From Chloroflexota bacterium (GTDB taxonomy: Bacteria; Chloroflexota; Anaerolineae; Anaerolineales; UBA4823), in NCBI GenBank assembly GCA_029782365.1, contig JAKOUW010000160.1, positions 345,198-409,197 on the forward strand: a DNA stretch of 64,000 bases, in the 5' to 3' direction. Numbering within the stretch: the first letter of the stretch is position 1; the number at the start of each line of letters is the position of its first letter. A program made the translations under genes and the position numbers. Positions 45,680 through 53,787 of the stretch are shown here, piece by piece. The notes beneath the pieces are model-generated. The model made no database searches. It was not told the DNA's origin and saw nothing but the letters and a program-made list of their open reading frames with translations.

Positions 45680-46901
45680 GGGCGGCCTCCTTTGCGGGAG
45701 GATTTTCTGCAGGAGGAGCAGGCGGCGGTGTTTTCTTCGGTTTGAAGCGGTCGTATACTTTGCGACCAAAGTCCAGGGCTACCAGTATTGCCATAAAACC
45801 CAGCACACCGGGGATGAAAAACTGGTAAAACAGGTTGACGTAATACACGATGGGGAATTTATCTGGAGATGGTTCGTAATGCGACAACCAGGCTGTAGGA
45901 AAGTTGATTGTGGCGTCTGGGTGACAGGTCTGGCAGCGTTTCAACAGGTTTTCCTGAAGCCTCAATCCGGTGGTGGTGTCTTTCGTGCGTTGGATGTCGT
46001 GGATGCCGTGGCAGTCATAACACACTGCTTTGTTTGTCTCCGAATCCGGGCTCTCTTTTTCAAAGAGCTGGACAGTGGTTCCGTGGAAATCGGCAACATA
46101 CGAGTTTAATACATTTGTGGAGAGGCCGTAGCGCGCCATTTTGGCTTTGTCTGTGTGGCATTTCGCACACAATTCAGGAGATTTAAGGCGGAAGGCTGCT
46201 GTTGTTGGGTTGGGTATATTGTGAACGCCGTGACAATCGATGCACGTCGGCACATCCTGGTTATTTTCATCGAGCAAGGCACTGCCATGTACGCTTGTTT
46301 TATACTTCTGGTAGATGGCGTTGTGGCACTTGGCGCAGGTTTGTGGGATCCACACCCTGGTTTGCGGCAGTAGTTTGTGTGTTTTGATATCCGTCAGGCG
46401 CTGGGCATAATGCGAGCCATGGCAATCTGTGCAGGTGGCGGCTTCCTCTTTGCCTGCGGCACGCGCGGCAGCATGCACGCTGAACTGCTGTTGGTTGTAA
46501 TTGCTGGCATGGCATGTCCGGCAAGATTCGTTCAGTTTCAACGTGAGTGCCCGCGCTGTGTCAGCCGAATATTTGGGGTGAGGGTATGCACGGATATCGC
46601 TGTGGCACTGAACACAGGCATAACCACCGCGTCCGTGAACAGAAGCAGAGTAGTCTTGGGCATTGATGCTGATATCCAAAACCTCCCCGTTGGCGAAGGT
46701 GTAAGTCTGGTTCGGTTGGCCGTGGCACTGGAGACAGGTTTCGTTCGCCACGCCTGGCAGCTCAGTCGGGGTGGCCTGTTGAGGAAGTGTATTGAGGGTC
46801 TGAGCGCCGCTCGCTGAAGCGGCGGAAGTCAGAATCACCAACATGAACAGCAGTACCGCTGCGCTGGAGATGACCAACCAATAGGAGGGGTTGCGACGCA
46901 T
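45672..46901 (-). CDS. Nonahaem cytochrome c, copy B
   Basis: A 409-residue protein with a signal peptide (about 1-31), nine CXXCH motifs (CLQCH, CVQCH, CRTCH, CTDCH, CAKCH, CIDCH, CAKCH, CYDCH, CQTCH) and a C-terminal transmembrane anchor (about 360-382) with a Pro-rich cytoplasmic tail. The repeated CxDCHGxHxI segments are shared with copy A downstream of 48738. The ATG at 46901 overlaps the cytochrome b stop by one base. It is paired with the cytochrome b-c fusion that follows. Confidence 0.9.
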   Translation of the reverse strand: MRRNPSYWLVISSAAVLLFMLVILTSAASASGAQTLNTLPQQATPTELPGVANETCLQCHGQPNQTYTFANGEVLDISINAQDYSASVHGRGGYACVQCHSDIRAYPHPKYSADTARALTLKLNESCRTCHASNYNQQQFSVHAAARAAGKEEAATCTDCHGSHYAQRLTDIKTHKLLPQTRVWIPQTCAKCHNAIYQKYKTSVHGSALLDENNQDVPTCIDCHGVHNIPNPTTAAFRLKSPELCAKCHTDKAKMARYGLSTNVLNSYVADFHGTTVQLFEKESPDSETNKAVCYDCHGIHDIQRTKDTTTGLRLQENLLKRCQTCHPDATINFPTAWLSHYEPSPDKFPIVYYVNLFYQFFIPGVLGFMAILVALDFGRKVYDRFKPKKTPPPAPPAENPPAKEAAHG

Positions 46902-47632
46902 CACTTCTTACCTCCATCGTCGGATTGCCCCGCGGCTTTCTTGGTCAGGCGTTTGTATTCCAATTCGTGATAGTTTTGCATATCTTCTTCGTTGAGTTTT
47001 CCTGTAAAAATGCTCAAGTTCAAACGCTCGATGTGCACGTGGTAAAAATGCCAGATGATCACAAATAAGACGGTGACCATGGCTTCTGTGCTGTGCGCCA
47101 ATTTGGCGGCTGGGATGATGCCGCCGGGGAAAATTTTCGTGAATTGGATTGGGAACCAGATGATGAAGCCAGTGACCGCCAGGATGCCAACGCCAAAGAA
47201 CACAAACCAATAGGTGAATTTCTGTTCGAAATTGTATTTGCCGAATTTTGGCTTCTCTTTACTGAGAAAAAGCAGATATTTCGTCATCTGAAAGGCATCT
47301 TTGACATCATTCCAGGTAGGAAGCATATCACCAGGTAACTTTCGGCGAGCCATCTGGACGACTGCTTTGCCGAAGTGGTAGAGTATTTCCAGAGTAAGCA
47401 CCAAGGCAGCAATATGATGGATATTGCGGAAGTTGTAAACCATATCTGGGGAAGTGAGCAGTGCCTGGCTCCAACTTGTATCACTGTATTTTTGGGGTAA
47501 ACCAGTTAACAGCAGGACTGTGATGCTGAGGAACAGCAGAGTATGTTCCCAGCGCTGCGCGAGTGTGAACCGTTGGAAAAACCGGACTGACTGGACGCGG
47601 CTGTTTGGGGCTTGGTCGGGTTGCTTGGTCAT
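46901..47632 (-). CDS. Diheme-type cytochrome b (FdnI/HydC-like), copy A
   Basis: A 243-residue membrane protein with four helices and conserved histidines (RWEHTLLF, NIHHIAALVL, LAHSTEAM, IIWHFYHVH), as in formate dehydrogenase gamma/hydrogenase cytochrome b subunits. It aligns by eye with the first 215 residues of the fused cytochrome b-c protein but lacks the c domain. It sits between the two nonahaem genes with ATGA and TGATG overlaps on each side. Predicted role: quinol oxidation delivering electrons to nonahaem A. Confidence 0.88.
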   Translation of the reverse strand: MTKQPDQAPNSRVQSVRFFQRFTLAQRWEHTLLFLSITVLLLTGLPQKYSDTSWSQALLTSPDMVYNFRNIHHIAALVLTLEILYHFGKAVVQMARRKLPGDMLPTWNDVKDAFQMTKYLLFLSKEKPKFGKYNFEQKFTYWFVFFGVGILAVTGFIIWFPIQFTKIFPGGIIPAAKLAHSTEAMVTVLFVIIWHFYHVHIERLNLSIFTGKLNEEDMQNYHELEYKRLTKKAAGQSDDGGKK

Positions 47633-48738
47633 TGAAGGGCTCTCCTTACGCGGTCAACCATGGCGCGGCTGATCTGTAACGCAACATATATTACCGATAA
47701 CCAGAGGACGAAAGGTGTAAAGGATGAATAAAAGAGTTGTGTGTAATAAACAAAAGGAGTCGCTTCCAGGCTGATCTGAACATGACCCGTCCAGGCACCG
47801 GTCCAGTTAGGCCCAGCATCCGGATGGCATTTCTGGCAGGTCGCCAGCAGATTGGCGGGGTTAACGCTGGATTGCGGGTCTTTTGTGCTGCGAATATTGT
47901 GCACGCCGTGGCAATCGGTGCACACCGCCGACTGGTGTTGTATGGTAGGCCAACGGGCTTCATATACTGAGACATCCACACCATGCCAGGAGATTTGATA
48001 CAGGCTGTACACGTCGGCTGGTAAATTGTATTTTTTCATCAAGTCGGCATTGGCATGGCAGCCGGCACACAATTCTGGGCTTTTGACACGAAACTGAGCG
48101 GTGCGCGGATCTTGAACGTTGTGCACACCATGACAGTCTGTACACACCGGCACATCGGCGTTGTTTTCTTCAATCAAAGCCTTGCCATGGACGGAGTCTT
48201 TGTATTCGTTGTATATATCAGCGTGGCACTGGCTGCAGGTGGTTGAGATCGCTGAGCGCGGCTGGTCGGGTTTTTGAACGTTGTGATAACCATGGCAATC
48301 TGTACAAACTGGTGCGTTCAGATTACCCGCTTCCGCCGCCTTGTTGTGCATGCTGTCCATCGTCTTGGCATAATTGGTCGAATGGCATTTTTTACAGGCT
48401 TCGTAATAGCCGCGGCTGAACGAGCGCTTATCCTGGTAAGTTTGAGCAGGGTGGGGATAGGTTGAGATATTGGTGTGGCAGGCTTCACATTCAATCCCCA
48501 GCGGGCTGTGCATCGATTTGGCAATCGTTTCCGGTGAAACGTACAAGGATAATTTTTCGCCTGAGGGCAAAGTCATTTCAAGGTCAGGGTTGTTATGGCA
48601 GCTCAGGCAGTACTCTTCCGTTTTTTGAGCTGGTTCGCTTGCCCGGACTGGAATTGCCCATAAAGCCAGGCCAATACTCAACAGAACTACTGCAAATAAA
48701 AGAACAATTTTTAGATTACGCAGCTTTAATGCAGACAT
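47629..48738 (-). CDS. Nonahaem cytochrome c, copy A
   Basis: A 369-residue protein with a signal peptide (about 1-34), nine CXXCH motifs (CLSCH, CEACH, CKKCH, CTDCH, CSQCH, CTDCH, CAGCH, CTDCH, CQKCH) and a C-terminal membrane helix (about 335-358). It is paralogous to copy B, sharing PVCTDCHGVHNV-type segments, SVHGKALIEENNADVP and the SPELCAxCH region. Nine haems plus a separate diheme cytochrome b match the domain makeup of Geobacter CbcL, here as split genes (inference). Confidence 0.9.
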   Translation of the reverse strand: MSALKLRNLKIVLLFAVVLLSIGLALWAIPVRASEPAQKTEEYCLSCHNNPDLEMTLPSGEKLSLYVSPETIAKSMHSPLGIECEACHTNISTYPHPAQTYQDKRSFSRGYYEACKKCHSTNYAKTMDSMHNKAAEAGNLNAPVCTDCHGYHNVQKPDQPRSAISTTCSQCHADIYNEYKDSVHGKALIEENNADVPVCTDCHGVHNVQDPRTAQFRVKSPELCAGCHANADLMKKYNLPADVYSLYQISWHGVDVSVYEARWPTIQHQSAVCTDCHGVHNIRSTKDPQSSVNPANLLATCQKCHPDAGPNWTGAWTGHVQISLEATPFVYYTQLFYSSFTPFVLWLSVIYVALQISRAMVDRVRRALQ

Positions 48739-48941
48739 TACGCGCCTCCGTGAGTCATTGTCTCATTGGGTTTCTGCGCCTCTCCGTTTGTTTCACGCTC
48801 CTCGGGCTCCTGCGCAGGTGGGGCCACCAGCCCCAATTTACGAAGCAGGTATGAAACCCCCAACATTAAAACCAAGGGGATGATGCAGCGCAAGACAAAA
48901 AACAGCACCACAATTAAAGGGTTAGCTGAGGCTCTGTCCAT
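48738..48941 (-). CDS. Small single-helix membrane protein heading the nonahaem operon
   Basis: A 67-residue protein with one hydrophobic helix (about 9-33) and a charged Glu/Pro-rich tail. No family is recognised. ATG 48941 is chosen: its stop overlaps the nonahaem A ATG as TAATG. It may be a small accessory subunit of the b/c complex. Confidence 0.65.
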   Translation of the reverse strand: MDRASANPLIVVLFFVLRCIIPLVLMLGVSYLLRKLGLVAPPAQEPEERETNGEAQKPNETMTHGGA

Positions 48942-49034
48942 CGTAATATCCTTTATTATATGAGAGTGGGGTAAGTATACCTTAAATATAAGCTTGGAAA
49001 AATGATAAACCGGTAATTTAATTTTTATGACAGA

Positions 49035-49071
49035 TGTAGGGTTTGGGAAGCTCAGCAACCCAAACCCTACA
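49035..49071. terminator. Hairpin after the NrfD gene
   Basis: TGTAGGGTTTGGG and CCCAAACCCTACA form a perfect 13-bp stem. The T-run is not immediate. It separates the NrfD operon from the nonahaem operon. Confidence 0.65.
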
Positions 49072-49095
49072 TGAAACGATCATTTGCCAGATGGA

Positions 49096-50316
49096 TTAAT
49101 GCTGTTCGGCCTTGCCAAATAGAGGTAAAAATTTGATGCCCAGGGTGATCATGAACAGGGCGTAGCCGATAATGCCAACAGCGATACCCCATTCAGCCAG
49201 GCTGGGCCAGTAATGCCCTGCCGGTAAGACATATTCGGTGCCAGGCGAGTATGAGAGAGGGACGGTCAACCCTGAAACCGTGACATTCCAGCGGTTCATA
49301 ATCACACCTATGATCGCCATGCCAGCGCCGGCTACCAAAAGTACCGGGCGTTTGTTGAGACGAGGGCTCAAAAAGATCAGCACTGGTATGATAATTCCGA
49401 GAATCACCTCGCCAAACCAGAATCCGAAGTTATAAGGTGTTTGTTTGCTCAAGAGATTGAGCGCTGCATTGACGGCGGGAGTTTGCCCATAGTAAGTTAC
49501 AGCAGCCAGATCCCAGAATTTCAAGTAGGCATATGCTATCAAGCCAAAACCGCAGGCGCGGGCAATAGTGCGGAGAACATTATGCTCAACGAGGCGTTTA
49601 CCGGAGATCCATTCCATGACGAATGCCACCGCCATGGTCAGCGCTGGTCCTACGGAAACGGCGGATAAGATAAACATAATCGGCATGCTGGGTTTAAACC
49701 AGATTGGACGAGACTTGACGATGCCATACGTGGCGCCGAGCGAGGATTGGTGCAGCATGGATATCAGCAGGCCCAACAAAGCGAACAAAGGGGTGATGAC
49801 GTGCAGGAAATGACCCACTTTGCGCAGCCAGGGCCAGCGGTCAAAGAATTTCGCTTCAAACACGACTGGCGCAAATTCGAGAACCATAATGGTGAGGTAA
49901 AGTGTGATGCACCAGGTGATTTCCCATAACACGGAGTGAATATTCCAATATACCCAGGGATGCCAGAAGCGATCGGGGCGGCCGATATCCATGACAAGGG
50001 TCAGGAGCGCCGAGGTGTAACCGATGAAGCCAACGAACACCGCCAGGCGGACTATGGATTGGAAGCGTTTCAGCCCGAATAGATACACCACCGCCGATAA
50101 GGTAAACGCACCTGCGCCAAGCGCGATCGAAGACAGGTCAATGGTAATCCACAATCCCCAGGGTACCGAGTCGGTCATATTTGTGACGATCAGGCCTCTG
50201 GTGAAAACCTCGAAGGCAGAGACAAGCCCAACGCCGAGCAAGACGAGAACGAGAAGCATCCAGGAAATAAACCCTGGCGTGATAAGGGGTTTGCGTTCAG
50301 AGACGAGCGTGGCCAT
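49096..50316 (-). CDS. nrfD: NrfD/PsrC-type membrane quinol-interacting subunit
   Basis: A 406-residue protein with about ten transmembrane helices in NrfD/PsrC style (SVPWGLWITIDLSSIALGAGAF, MDIGRPDRFWHPWVYWNIHSVLWEITWCI). Such subunits bind menaquinol and carry no haem. It lies three bases after the four-cluster ferredoxin gene. No molybdopterin catalytic subunit is present; the octahaem gene of this operon lies immediately before the ferredoxin. The symbol denotes the family only. Confidence 0.92.
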   Translation of the reverse strand: MATLVSERKPLITPGFISWMLLVLVLLGVGLVSAFEVFTRGLIVTNMTDSVPWGLWITIDLSSIALGAGAFTLSAVVYLFGLKRFQSIVRLAVFVGFIGYTSALLTLVMDIGRPDRFWHPWVYWNIHSVLWEITWCITLYLTIMVLEFAPVVFEAKFFDRWPWLRKVGHFLHVITPLFALLGLLISMLHQSSLGATYGIVKSRPIWFKPSMPIMFILSAVSVGPALTMAVAFVMEWISGKRLVEHNVLRTIARACGFGLIAYAYLKFWDLAAVTYYGQTPAVNAALNLLSKQTPYNFGFWFGEVILGIIIPVLIFLSPRLNKRPVLLVAGAGMAIIGVIMNRWNVTVSGLTVPLSYSPGTEYVLPAGHYWPSLAEWGIAVGIIGYALFMITLGIKFLPLFGKAEQH

Positions 50317-50319
50317 AGG

Positions 50320-51150
50320 TTATAAACCCTCCTTGGGCGGGATGTAGTAAACGCTTGGTTCCGTGCCCAGTTCTTCACGCAGTCGGAAAGTGGCATTTTG
50401 GGCGATAAGTTGAGAGATGTGGCTGTTTGGGTCTTTCAGATTGCCAAAGACACGCGCCCCGACCGGGCATATATTGACACAAGCAGGGGTCGCTTCGCGC
50501 GCTTCACCCGGGATCAATCCTTGCTCCAAGCCACGATCAATGCGCTGGATGCAGAAAGTGCATTTTTCAATCACACCGCGCGGCCGGCGCTCTACCTCTG
50601 GTGTGCCCCAGGTGGGCACGTAAGGGTTGACATCGGTGCGTTCTTCCCAGCCAAACTTACGTGCATCATACGGGCAGGCAACTTCGCAATAGCGGCAGCC
50701 GATACAACGCTCGTAATCCATCACCACCAGGCCGTCCTCACGCACATAGGTGGCTTTCACTGGGCATACTTCTACACAGGGTGCAGCCTGGCAGTGCAAG
50801 CAAGGCCGGGTGAAGTAGAACGTATTACCGGCGGTGTTTTTCTCTTCAACGACGATGTTCCAGGGCTTATTCGTATTCACATCGTTGGTAGCGGTGCAGG
50901 CGCGCTTGCAATATTCGCAGCCGATGCATTGGTCGAGGTTGATCAACATGCCCCAGTGGTACGGCCCCTTGGGACCTTCACTCTCGGCAGCCGTCTGTTC
51001 CGTTTCAACTTGCGTCTGGATCAGGCTGGAAAAAGGCGAAAGGGGGCCGGTCGTGAGAGCCTGGGCAGCCACGGCTGAGCCAATCGCCGTTCCGCCGATG
51101 ATCAGGAAATCGCGCCGGGTGAGCTCGACTTTCAATTTCTTCTTGGTCAT
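50320..51150 (-). CDS. Tat-exported ferredoxin-type subunit with four [4Fe-4S] sites (NrfC/PsrB-like)
   Basis: A 276-residue protein with a twin-arginine signal (TRRDFLIIGG, about 11-35). Four cysteine sets are visible: CIGCEYCKRACTAT, CLHCQAAPCVEVCPVKA, CIGCRYCEVACPYD, and CTFC with CVNICPVGA. It would relay electrons between NrfD and a soluble partner on the outer face of the membrane. Its start overlaps the octahaem stop as ATGA, making octahaem-FeS-NrfD a tight three-gene unit. Confidence 0.93.
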   Translation of the reverse strand: MTKKKLKVELTRRDFLIIGGTAIGSAVAAQALTTGPLSPFSSLIQTQVETEQTAAESEGPKGPYHWGMLINLDQCIGCEYCKRACTATNDVNTNKPWNIVVEEKNTAGNTFYFTRPCLHCQAAPCVEVCPVKATYVREDGLVVMDYERCIGCRYCEVACPYDARKFGWEERTDVNPYVPTWGTPEVERRPRGVIEKCTFCIQRIDRGLEQGLIPGEAREATPACVNICPVGARVFGNLKDPNSHISQLIAQNATFRLREELGTEPSVYYIPPKEGL

Positions 51151-52166
51151 AATTCGCTTTCCTCTACCATGCGAATGCGCCGGCTGACAATCCAGGCGGT
51201 GACGGCGCCCATGAGCAAACCGATGATGGCGCCCTGAGCGAGGCCGGTGTAAAGGCCGACGGTATTTTGCTGTTTCAATGTCGATATCTGGCTCGCCTGA
51301 TCTTTGACTTGCTTTTCGAGGTCATTGATGTTGGTAGTGGTCGCCTGGTTGACTTCGCCTGTGAGCTTAACGATTTCATTGCGGGAATGAACGGTGTCCT
51401 TGTGGCAGCCGATACAGGCTTCCGAACCAACAGAGAACGTGTGGCCGGTGGCAACCAGCCCCCCGATGGGGCTTTCGGTGCGCGGCGCGGAGTACATATG
51501 GCAATTGCTGCATTCCAGGCCAGCCTGAGCATGGGTGCCGTGCGTGAAGGTGGCGCTGTTATCCTTGTGGCAGTTGGTGCACAACTCGGTGACACTGGCG
51601 GCTTTCGGTTTCTGGGCGTGTTGATCGTGGCAGGCTTCGCAAACAATGCCTGCAGCGGCATGCTTGCTGGCTTTCCACTCGTCAGTTGTATTTTTGTGGC
51701 AAGTGGCGCACAATTCTGCATTGGCTTTCACCGGCATCGGTTTGAGGGGATGGCCTTCTGTGAACGGGCCGTGGCAGCTCTCGCATGTGACGCCTTCTTG
51801 GGCATATTTGCCGGTGGCAGGGTCATAACCGGTTGTATGGCAGCTCAGGCAGGCAGTTTGAGAGCCAGCCTTGGTCCAATCACGCTGGAAAATTGGTGAA
51901 GAAAATGCATTGGCATGCCGGGTAGTTTGCCAGTTATCGTGAATTTCTTTATGGCACTCAGCGCATGCGCTCGCGCCCGCATACACAGGAGCTGTGGTAG
52001 GTTGAGCCTGCTGCGGGACTTCCGCGGTCGGGGCTGGCTCGGGTGTGTCATCCTGGGCGCGCGCTGGCTGGCTCAGGCCAAACAGTCCGCCAGCCACCAG
52101 GCACAAAATGAAAACAACAAGGAATGCCAACCGAGGTTGAAAAAGCGTAGATATTCTATTTTTCAT
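51147..52166 (-). CDS. Octahaem cytochrome c, c554-like, with C-terminal coiled coil and anchor
   Basis: A 339-residue protein. A signal peptide (about 1-38) and a Pro/Thr-rich linker precede eight CXXCH motifs (CAECH, CLSCH, CESCH, CATCH, CEACH, CTNCH, CSNCH, CIGCH). The opening GASACAECHKEIHDNWQTTRH is typical of cytochrome c554-family domains. A coiled coil (about 270-300) and a transmembrane helix (about 307-328) end the protein. It likely replaces the catalytic subunit of a classical Nrf/Psr complex as electron exit of the FeS-NrfD module. Confidence 0.88.
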   Translation of the reverse strand: MKNRISTLFQPRLAFLVVFILCLVAGGLFGLSQPARAQDDTPEPAPTAEVPQQAQPTTAPVYAGASACAECHKEIHDNWQTTRHANAFSSPIFQRDWTKAGSQTACLSCHTTGYDPATGKYAQEGVTCESCHGPFTEGHPLKPMPVKANAELCATCHKNTTDEWKASKHAAAGIVCEACHDQHAQKPKAASVTELCTNCHKDNSATFTHGTHAQAGLECSNCHMYSAPRTESPIGGLVATGHTFSVGSEACIGCHKDTVHSRNEIVKLTGEVNQATTTNINDLEKQVKDQASQISTLKQQNTVGLYTGLAQGAIIGLLMGAVTAWIVSRRIRMVEESEL

Positions 52167-52390
52167 GCGATTTCTCCAGAAGTTTAGGATGGCTGGTTCA
52201 ATAACCAGGCAGCGCAAAATTAAGATCAGAAATTCTCTGTGGTAATAAAATAGATACCCAATTGCACATCAGGTATAAGCTAATTTTATGGCAAAGATTA
52301 ATAGAGGATAAGTGCAGTATGTCACAGATTGATATGATAGATGTAATCCGACAATCTAGCCCCAAAAAAGGTGGTTTAACTCGAGAAACC

Positions 52391-52424
52391 AAAAAATCTC
52401 CGGGAATTTCCCGGAGATTTTTTT
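52391..52424. terminator. Terminator after the collagen-stalk octahaem gene
   Basis: AAAATCTCCGGGA and TCCCGGAGATTTT form a near-perfect stem with a 3-base loop and flanking A/T runs. The 52167-52390 stretch otherwise holds only the leader of the octahaem-FeS-NrfD unit. Confidence 0.9.
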
Positions 52425-52446
52425 GGCGACCAATGTTGGCCCTACA

Positions 52447-53724
52447 TCAAGGAGTTGAGGTTGGTTGAGCGGCAGAAGCAGGCCGGTCGTGGAAGCCGGT
52501 TGCCATTTCGATCAACTGCTCGTCGGTTTTGTTAAAACCAACGCCTTTGACATGGCAGTGGCGGCAGGCAAAATCCAGACCAACTTGAGACAAAGAATAG
52601 GTTACTTGCTTATCGCCCTCGGTCGCGGTCACAAATTGGTCGATTTGCGTCGGGTCAATGCCAAATAGATGCGAGCGGGTATCGCCAGTCCATTTGTCCG
52701 CATTCCCGGTTGCTGTTACGTCGATGCGCGGCATATGGCATTCGATACATTCCAGGCTGGCGCTCTTATGGGGCTCTTTCTGATACTGAGCTTCTTTGAA
52801 GTGGCAGTTTTGGCAGAGTGTACGGGTGGTTTGCTGTTCAGCCTGGCGCAACTGCGCCACGCCGGTGTGAGGATCATGACAATCGGTGCAGTTTAAGGCC
52901 AGGTGTTTGCTTTGCGTTAATTCAGCATACTGCTGGTTCGAGTGGATAAAGCCATCCGACGCCGATACTTTGTAAGCGCTTTCGTTGACATGGCAGCGGC
53001 CGCACATTTCAGATTCGGTCGTAATTTTTGGCTTGATCACCGAAGGTTTAGCGGCATGCTGTCCGCCCGGTCCGTGGCAGGCTTCGCAGCGCACGCCTTC
53101 TTGTGTCCAGGCGCCGGTCACGCCGGGAAGTTTATCCTGGTTGCCCAATGGTGTGTAACCGGTGGTATGGCATTCACCGCAGGTAAAACCGAGCTTATCT
53201 TCGCCAGCATGGTACGATGCCAGGCCAGCGTCTGCGCCCGTAATTGGGTTGGCAAAATTATATTGGTTCAAATAAGCAGTATTGCCACTCTTACCTGGCT
53301 CATCAGTGATTACATACCCATCTTTGTTGATGAACCTGGCAGCATATTCGTACCCACCGACGACATACAAAATGTCTGCCCAGGTATATCCGCTGGGAAG
53401 ACTGTTTATTTTTGTAAAGGGAAATTCGGGCGCCTTCCCATCCTTGACCTTGGTCATATTCCAGGGATGGCCTGACTTCATATAAGTGTCATACAGGTCT
53501 TTGTGGCAGCCAGCGCAGACCTGATCTCCGACATATTTTGCATCGTCCGTCGCCGCCTGGCCTTTTGGTCCGGCCGGTCCGGCCGGGCCTTGAGGGCCGA
53601 CTGGACCAGCCGGTCCAGCTGGGCCAACTTCACCCTGAGGACCTTGCGGGCCAGCCTGGCAGGCGGTTAGAGCCAGGACCAGTAAGGCCAGCAGACCAGC
53701 AATCAGCATCCATTTCTTCATCAT
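52447..53724 (-). CDS. Octahaem cytochrome c lipoprotein with collagen-like stalk
   Basis: A 425-residue lipoprotein: lipobox LTAC with Cys22, then eleven consecutive Gly-X-Y triplets (about residues 25-57, GPQGPQGEVGPAGPAG...). The c554-like cytochrome region follows with eight CXXCH motifs (CAGCH, CGECH, CEACH, CGRCH, CTDCH, CQNCH, CIECH, CRHCH), starting YVGDQVCAGCHKDLYDTY. AGGAG lies eight bases before ATG 53724. The Gly-X-Y run would form a rigid trimeric stalk holding the haem domain away from the membrane (inference). Confidence 0.9.
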   Translation of the reverse strand: MMKKWMLIAGLLALLVLALTACQAGPQGPQGEVGPAGPAGPVGPQGPAGPAGPKGQAATDDAKYVGDQVCAGCHKDLYDTYMKSGHPWNMTKVKDGKAPEFPFTKINSLPSGYTWADILYVVGGYEYAARFINKDGYVITDEPGKSGNTAYLNQYNFANPITGADAGLASYHAGEDKLGFTCGECHTTGYTPLGNQDKLPGVTGAWTQEGVRCEACHGPGGQHAAKPSVIKPKITTESEMCGRCHVNESAYKVSASDGFIHSNQQYAELTQSKHLALNCTDCHDPHTGVAQLRQAEQQTTRTLCQNCHFKEAQYQKEPHKSASLECIECHMPRIDVTATGNADKWTGDTRSHLFGIDPTQIDQFVTATEGDKQVTYSLSQVGLDFACRHCHVKGVGFNKTDEQLIEMATGFHDRPASAAQPTSTP

Positions 53725-53787
53725 AGTCAATTCTCCTCTTTAGATTTTCAGGAAGGTGGCCTGGATAGGCGCATTCCTGCCCAAAGA

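Noticed and set aside
50398..51078. Open frame opposite the four-cluster ferredoxin gene
   Set aside because: Antisense to conserved cysteine motifs; no ribosome site or recognisable domain.
51147..53724. NrfA nitrite reductase, hydroxylamine oxidoreductase or octahaem tetrathionate reductase
   Set aside because: No CXXCK site or catalytic tyrosine/lysine pattern was visible; all motifs are CXXCH, so only electron-carrier function is claimed.
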